Assembly (NCBI GenBank): GCA_902776475.1
Contig: CACYQD010000006.1
Coordinates: 62,001-126,000, forward strand
Length of the DNA: 64,000 nucleotides
From: an uncultured Prevotellaceae bacterium
Lineage (GTDB): Bacteria > Bacteroidota > Bacteroidia > Bacteroidales > Bacteroidaceae
Direction: 5' to 3'
Both the position numbers and the translations under genes were made by a program. Of the stretch, positions 60,206 through 64,000 are shown piece after piece. The notes beneath the pieces are model-generated. The model was not told the origin of the DNA. It searched no databases and was given only the letters and a program-made list of their open reading frames with translations. Every line of letters begins with the position of its first letter. Position 1 is the stretch's first letter.

Positions 60206-61540
60206 ATGATTCAAGAAATACCCGTATTACTTCTTACCGGCTATTTAGGAAGTGGCAAAACCACATTGGTCAACCGTATTCTCACCAACAAACGCGGCAT
60301 CAAATTCGCTGTGATCGTGAATGACATCGGCGAAGTGAACATCGACGCAGACCTGATTGAAAAAGGAGGTGTCGTGGGACAAAAGGACGAGAGTTTGGTG
60401 GCCTTGCAGAACGGCTGCATCTGCTGTACGTTGAAGATGGATCTCGTGGAACAACTGAGAGACATCACAAGACTTCATCGTTTTGACTATATCGTCATTG
60501 AAGCCAGTGGCATCTGTGAACCAGCTCCTATCGCCCAGACCATTTGTTCGATACCAACCATGGGTATCGAATATGTGAAAGATGGCATGGTCAGACTCGA
60601 TGCCATCGTCACAGTGGTTGACGCTCTCCGGATGCAAAGTGATTTTGGAGGTGGACTTGACCTGTTGAACCAGAATATAGACGAGGAAGACATTGAAAAT
60701 CTTGTCATTCAACAAATTGAGTTCTGCAACATCGTCTTACTCAATAAGGCTTCTGAGGTGGCTCCACAAGAATTGGAGAGACTCCGCCAGATTATTCAGA
60801 CCCTGCAGCCCAAAGCAAAAATCATTGATTGCGATTATGGGAACGTGGACCTGGACTTGATTCTCAACACGCACATCTTCAATTTTGAAGAGGTGGCCAC
60901 ATCTGCAACATGGATTCAAGAACTGGAGTCTCATCATGAGATGGATGAAGACGAAGACGATGAAGATGAAGATGAGCACAAACATGAGCATGAGCATGAG
61001 CATGAGCATGAACATGAGCATGAGCATGAAAATGAGCATGAGCACGAACATGAGCACGAACACGAGCACGAGCATGAACATGAGCACGATGATGACCACG
61101 ACGAGCATGAGCACCATGAAGGACATCATCATCACCATCATCATCACCATCATGATGGCGGTGAAGTCGAGGAATACGGTATCGGCACTTATGTCTACTA
61201 TCGCCGCAAACCGATGGATTTGAGTCTCTTTGATGAGTTCGTCGCCCGTAAATGGCCCAAGAATATCATTCGGGCAAAAGGTATCTGCTACTTCTATGAC
61301 GAGCGGGAAACCTGCTATCTTTTCGAACAAGCCGGCAAACAAGTCAGCCTCAAGAACGCAGGTCGCTGGTATGCCACCATGCCGAAAGATGAATTGCTGC
61401 AGTTGATGAACCGCGAACCTGGATTGAGACGCGATTGGGATGAACAATATGGCGACAGGATGCAGAAAATTGTGTTCATCGGACAAAAGCTGGACAAGAA
61501 AGCCATTGCTGAGGAATTAGACCGTTGCCTGGTGGATTGA
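60206..61540 (+). CDS. CobW/COG0523 family GTPase (metallochaperone type) with long His/Glu repeat
   Basis: This cytoplasmic protein has 444 residues. The P-loop GYLGSGKTT is at residues 12-20, the metal-binding CxCC motif in GCICCTLKMDL at 70-80 and Walker B in YIVIEASGICEP near 95-105. The guanine-specificity motif reads NKAS where NKxD is usual. Residues 257-316 are an extended His-Glu, His-Asp and polyhistidine tract, and the CobW C-terminal domain follows (about 325-435). His-rich COG0523 proteins move zinc or other metals into enzymes. The B12 operon is about 3 kb upstream, but the family is not limited to cobalamin, so a zinc or cobalt role is open. A CotH-type gene follows 19 bases on. 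Confidence 0.92.
   Translation: MIQEIPVLLLTGYLGSGKTTLVNRILTNKRGIKFAVIVNDIGEVNIDADLIEKGGVVGQKDESLVALQNGCICCTLKMDLVEQLRDITRLHRFDYIVIEASGICEPAPIAQTICSIPTMGIEYVKDGMVRLDAIVTVVDALRMQSDFGGGLDLLNQNIDEEDIENLVIQQIEFCNIVLLNKASEVAPQELERLRQIIQTLQPKAKIIDCDYGNVDLDLILNTHIFNFEEVATSATWIQELESHHEMDEDEDDEDEDEHKHEHEHEHEHEHEHEHENEHEHEHEHEHEHEHEHEHDDDHDEHEHHEGHHHHHHHHHHDGGEVEEYGIGTYVYYRRKPMDLSLFDEFVARKWPKNIIRAKGICYFYDERETCYLFEQAGKQVSLKNAGRWYATMPKDELLQLMNREPGLRRDWDEQYGDRMQKIVFIGQKLDKKAIAEELDRCLVD
60971..61156 (+). repeat. In-frame GAGCAT-type hexanucleotide repeat with CAT tract
   Basis: About twenty near-perfect GAGCAT/GAACAT/GAGCAC units are followed, after a short interruption, by a CATCAC/CATCAT tract. The unit is six bases, so gain or loss of copies keeps the GTPase frame and changes only the number of His-Glu pairs. 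Third-base variation (CAT/CAC, GAG/GAA) shows the array is not freshly expanded. Confidence 0.9.
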
Positions 61541-61559
61541 CAAAAAATATGAGGAGGAT

Positions 61560-64000
61560 ATGGGCAAGAAGCATCTACTGTCGTTCCTACTACTTGTGGC
61601 AGGATTCCCCTACTCTGCCTCAAGTCAGCTGATCATCAATGAATTGATGCAGTCGAACATCGACTGCATCATGGATGATATCAATGAGTTTCCTGACTCA
61701 TGGGTGGAACTGTACAACAATGGCAGCAGTGCTGTAAACCTCGAAGAATACAGCATCGGACTGACAGAGGATGCCGCCTCATCATGGAAGTTACCCTACC
61801 GGCAAATAGGAAGCCACCAGTATGTATTGGTGTATTGCGACAAGGAAGCCAAGAGTCTGCACACTGATTTCAAATTGGATTCCGGAAAAGGCAGCGTGTT
61901 TCTTTTCCGGCAAGGCAACGTGGTGGACAAGGTCGAAGACTTCAAAAAGCAACCCGCTCCCAATATCGCATACGGCAGAAGACAAGACGCCGACGAGGAA
62001 TGGGGATATCAATACACACCGACACCCCAAGCCACCAACTGTGGCCGATTGTGCCAGGAAATCCTCGGCGAGCCCATCTTTAGTGAAAAAGGGGTGGTGA
62101 AGACCAACAACACTCCACTTCAGCTGACGCTGTCCTTGCCGGAGAACAGTCCAGAAAATGCCGTCATCAAGATAACAACCAACGGAAGTGAGCCCACCCT
62201 GTCGAGTACGACATACACCACACCACTCTCCATCAAAAAGACGACCGTTGTCAAGGCGAAAATCTTCTGCGAAGGTTACCTGTCGCCCAGAGCTACGGCC
62301 CATTCCTATATCTTCTTCCCAAGGGCCCTCACCCTGCCTGTGGTCTCCCTGGTCACCGATTCCATGTATTTCTATGACAACAAAATCGGCATCTATGTGG
62401 ACGGCACTTACCAGAATGGGAATAAAAACTACAAATTTGATTGGCGGCGCCCAGTCAACATCGAATATTTCGAGCGTGAGGATGAGGAGAGTGAAATCAA
62501 TCAGTTGTGTGAGACCCGTATACAAGGTGGAGCTTCCCGTGATCACAAACTGAAATCCCTCGCCGTGTATGCCAACAAACGATTTGGCAAGAAAAGGCTG
62601 GACTATGAATTCTTCCCCGACCAGAAACCTGGAATAACAGATTTCAAGTCGGTCATCCTGCGTAATGCCGGCAATGACTTTGACTATCTGTATATGCGCG
62701 ATGCCATCATCCAGCGCACAATGGGTCTCCATACAGATCTTGACTGGCAGGCATGGAGACCGGCCATCGTCTTTATCAACGGCACTTATCTAGGAATTCT
62801 GAACATCAGGGAGAGAAGTAACGAAGACAATATTTATTCCAATTACGATGGTCTGGAAGACATTGACATGATAGAGAACTGGGGAAAACTGAAAGCGGGC
62901 GACACCAAAAACTTCGAAGCCTTCAAGGCTTTCTATGCCGTGCATGGCCATACGATCGAGGAATATGAGAAATGGATGGACTGGAAGGAATTCATCAATC
63001 TGATGGTGATGAACCTTTATTTCAACAACCAGGATTTTCCCGGAAACAACTTCATGATGTGGCGTCCGCGTTCAGATAATGGTGTATGGAGGTTTGTGGC
63101 CAAAGATACCGACTTCGGACTCGGCCTATACGGTTCGTCTCCCAATTACAATACCATCGAGTGGATTTACAAAAACAGTTATGATCCCGACAGGAATTGG
63201 GCCAACAAGCTCGAACATACGAGACTGTTTCGCCGGTTGATGGAGGTCAAGGAATTCAAACGTGAATTCATCGACCGTGCCGCCATTTACATGGGTGATT
63301 TCTTGAATGCCGAGGGAACACGCGAATACTGGGATCCGATGTACGAGATGATCAAGACAGAATATCCCTACCATCGTGAACTGATCAACAAATGGTGGCC
63401 TAATTACTCCGAGGAACTGACCGCTGCACGCAACTGGATTGAGGCAAGGACCGGCATTTTCTATAAGCATCTGGCCAATTATTACCAACTGGGCACTCCC
63501 ATTCCCCTCCAAATCAATCCGGATGCAGGAGAGGAGGAACGGCATGCCATGGCTGTCAGCATGAATGGCATCACACTCTCCAAATCCCGATTCGACGGGA
63601 TGTTTTTTGCCAACCGCATGCTTCACGTGACCTCTGAACCGAAGGAAGATAGACAAGTGACGGGATGGACTGTCATCAAGGTCACCAACAATGGCACGAC
63701 GACCGAAAATGTGACAGGACCGTCATTCGACTTCCAGATGCCCGAGTGTCAGAAAGTCATCATCATGGCACAATTAGAAGAGGTCGATGGTATAGAAGAG
63801 CACACTGTCCCGTCATTCCGATGGAAGAAAGAAGGTGATATGCTGACCTTGGAGGATGTCTCCTCTGGACAAAAGGTGAGTCTGTACCAAACAAACGGCA
63901 TCCTTCTGAAGTCTTTCACCTCTGATGGCCTGCCGATGCACATACCACTTCCTCACCATGAGATGGTCATCGTAAAAATCGGACATCAGATCCTGAAAGT
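61560..64000 (+). CDS. CotH-kinase-family secreted protein with lamin-tail domain (incomplete at window edge)
   Basis: The frame runs from 61560 past the window end, giving at least 813 residues. A signal peptide (MGKKHLLSFLLLVAGFPYSASS) is followed by a lamin-tail domain (about 23-140, LIINELMQSN and DSWVELYNNG). A chitobiase-like beta-sandwich (about 195-260) and the CotH kinase-like domain (about 300-600) follow. The CotH part has TRIQGGASRDHKLKS, a conserved RxxNExN-like RERSNEDNIY and DTDFGLG near 516. In spores CotH phosphorylates coat proteins, but the bacterial secreted form is poorly understood. Near the visible end, VSLYQTNGILLKSF resembles a secretion tail, so little is missing. 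It follows the GTPase gene by 19 bases. An out-of-frame ATG at 61549 was rejected. Confidence 0.88.
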   Translation, partial: MGKKHLLSFLLLVAGFPYSASSQLIINELMQSNIDCIMDDINEFPDSWVELYNNGSSAVNLEEYSIGLTEDAASSWKLPYRQIGSHQYVLVYCDKEAKSLHTDFKLDSGKGSVFLFRQGNVVDKVEDFKKQPAPNIAYGRRQDADEEWGYQYTPTPQATNCGRLCQEILGEPIFSEKGVVKTNNTPLQLTLSLPENSPENAVIKITTNGSEPTLSSTTYTTPLSIKKTTVVKAKIFCEGYLSPRATAHSYIFFPRALTLPVVSLVTDSMYFYDNKIGIYVDGTYQNGNKNYKFDWRRPVNIEYFEREDEESEINQLCETRIQGGASRDHKLKSLAVYANKRFGKKRLDYEFFPDQKPGITDFKSVILRNAGNDFDYLYMRDAIIQRTMGLHTDLDWQAWRPAIVFINGTYLGILNIRERSNEDNIYSNYDGLEDIDMIENWGKLKAGDTKNFEAFKAFYAVHGHTIEEYEKWMDWKEFINLMVMNLYFNNQDFPGNNFMMWRPRSDNGVWRFVAKDTDFGLGLYGSSPNYNTIEWIYKNSYDPDRNWANKLEHTRLFRRLMEVKEFKREFIDRAAIYMGDFLNAEGTREYWDPMYEMIKTEYPYHRELINKWWPNYSEELTAARNWIEARTGIFYKHLANYYQLGTPIPLQINPDAGEEERHAMAVSMNGITLSKSRFDGMFFANRMLHVTSEPKEDRQVTGWTVIKVTNNGTTTENVTGPSFDFQMPECQKVIIMAQLEEVDGIEEHTVPSFRWKKEGDMLTLEDVSSGQKVSLYQTNGILLKSFTSDGLPMHIPLPHHEMVIVKIGHQILK

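Noticed and set aside
60971-61156. CRISPR-like repeat array
   Set aside because: Units are six bases, contiguous and coding, with no spacers.
60737-61486. Minus-strand frame of 249 codons rich in Met, Leu and Val
   Set aside because: It is the antisense of the GAGCAT repeat in the GTPase gene; composition is an artefact of the repeat.
60206-61540. CobW-type gene as part of the cobalamin operon
   Set aside because: It is 3 kb away with its own promoter and opposing genes between; the His-rich form fits metal chaperones generally.
61549-61575. Earlier ATG and AGGAGG before the CotH-type gene
   Set aside because: The ATG at 61549 is out of frame, and AGGAGG lies only two bases from the real start; it is probably chance in an organism that does not rely on Shine-Dalgarno pairing.

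Overview
The window looks like a chromosomal segment from a plant-fibre-degrading member of the Bacteroidetes, most likely the Prevotella/Xylanibacter lineage. The grounds are tandem SusC/SusD pairs, a GSCFA protein, many secreted proteins ending in a short type-IX-secretion-like tail, near absence of Shine-Dalgarno sequences, and repeated TAnnTTTG promoter boxes, several with TTTG/TTG 19-20 bases upstream (the Bacteroides sigma-ABfr pattern). Base composition looks close to 50% G+C by eye. No tRNA, rRNA operon, CRISPR array, transposase or prophage was seen. All family calls come from reading motifs; no database search was possible.

1-13 kb is mostly housekeeping: a small membrane protein, a YihY/BrkB membrane protein, RNase P RNA on the minus strand, a lipoprotein, a GSCFA protein, an outer-membrane barrel, phenylacetate-CoA ligase with an ACT-domain partner, an SLC13 transporter, a 936-residue MG2-like secreted protein, kdsB and a LysM glucosaminidase. 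13.6-26 kb is a polysaccharide-uptake core: SusC-SusD-SusC-SusD plus a large secreted protein, an order like the xylan-utilisation (Xus) core of Bacteroidetes. 26-35 kb carries a lipoprotein, an orphan secretion-tail fragment, a Sel1 protein, a Wza-like export lipoprotein without partner, glucuronate isomerase, asparaginase, rubrerythrin, an AraC regulator, dapA and a histidine phosphatase.

35-49.5 kb is a cell-wall-degradation block. A minus-strand xylan group has a GH3 enzyme fused to DUF1573, a double-module CE1 esterase, a GH10 xylanase with an autotransporter-like N-terminal half, and a second esterase. It is followed by a CAT-like acetyltransferase, a pectin pair (CE12 and GH28) and a GH29 fucosidase. 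Together with uxaC and a GH43 enzyme at 57 kb these fit removal of ester, xylose/arabinose and uronate decorations from xylan and pectin.

49.5-51.3 kb holds the most unusual pair: a sigma-factor-like protein fused to a macro-like (A1S_2505-type) domain, divergent from a small von Willebrand A protein. 51.5-57.1 kb is a cobalamin-uptake operon behind a cobalamin riboswitch (BtuB, BtuG-like, BtuF, BtuC) with no BtuD ATPase in the window. The end carries GH43, a short coiled-coil gene, an Fe-S aldo/keto reductase, a CobW-type GTPase with a long His/Glu repeat, and a CotH-type protein running off the edge.
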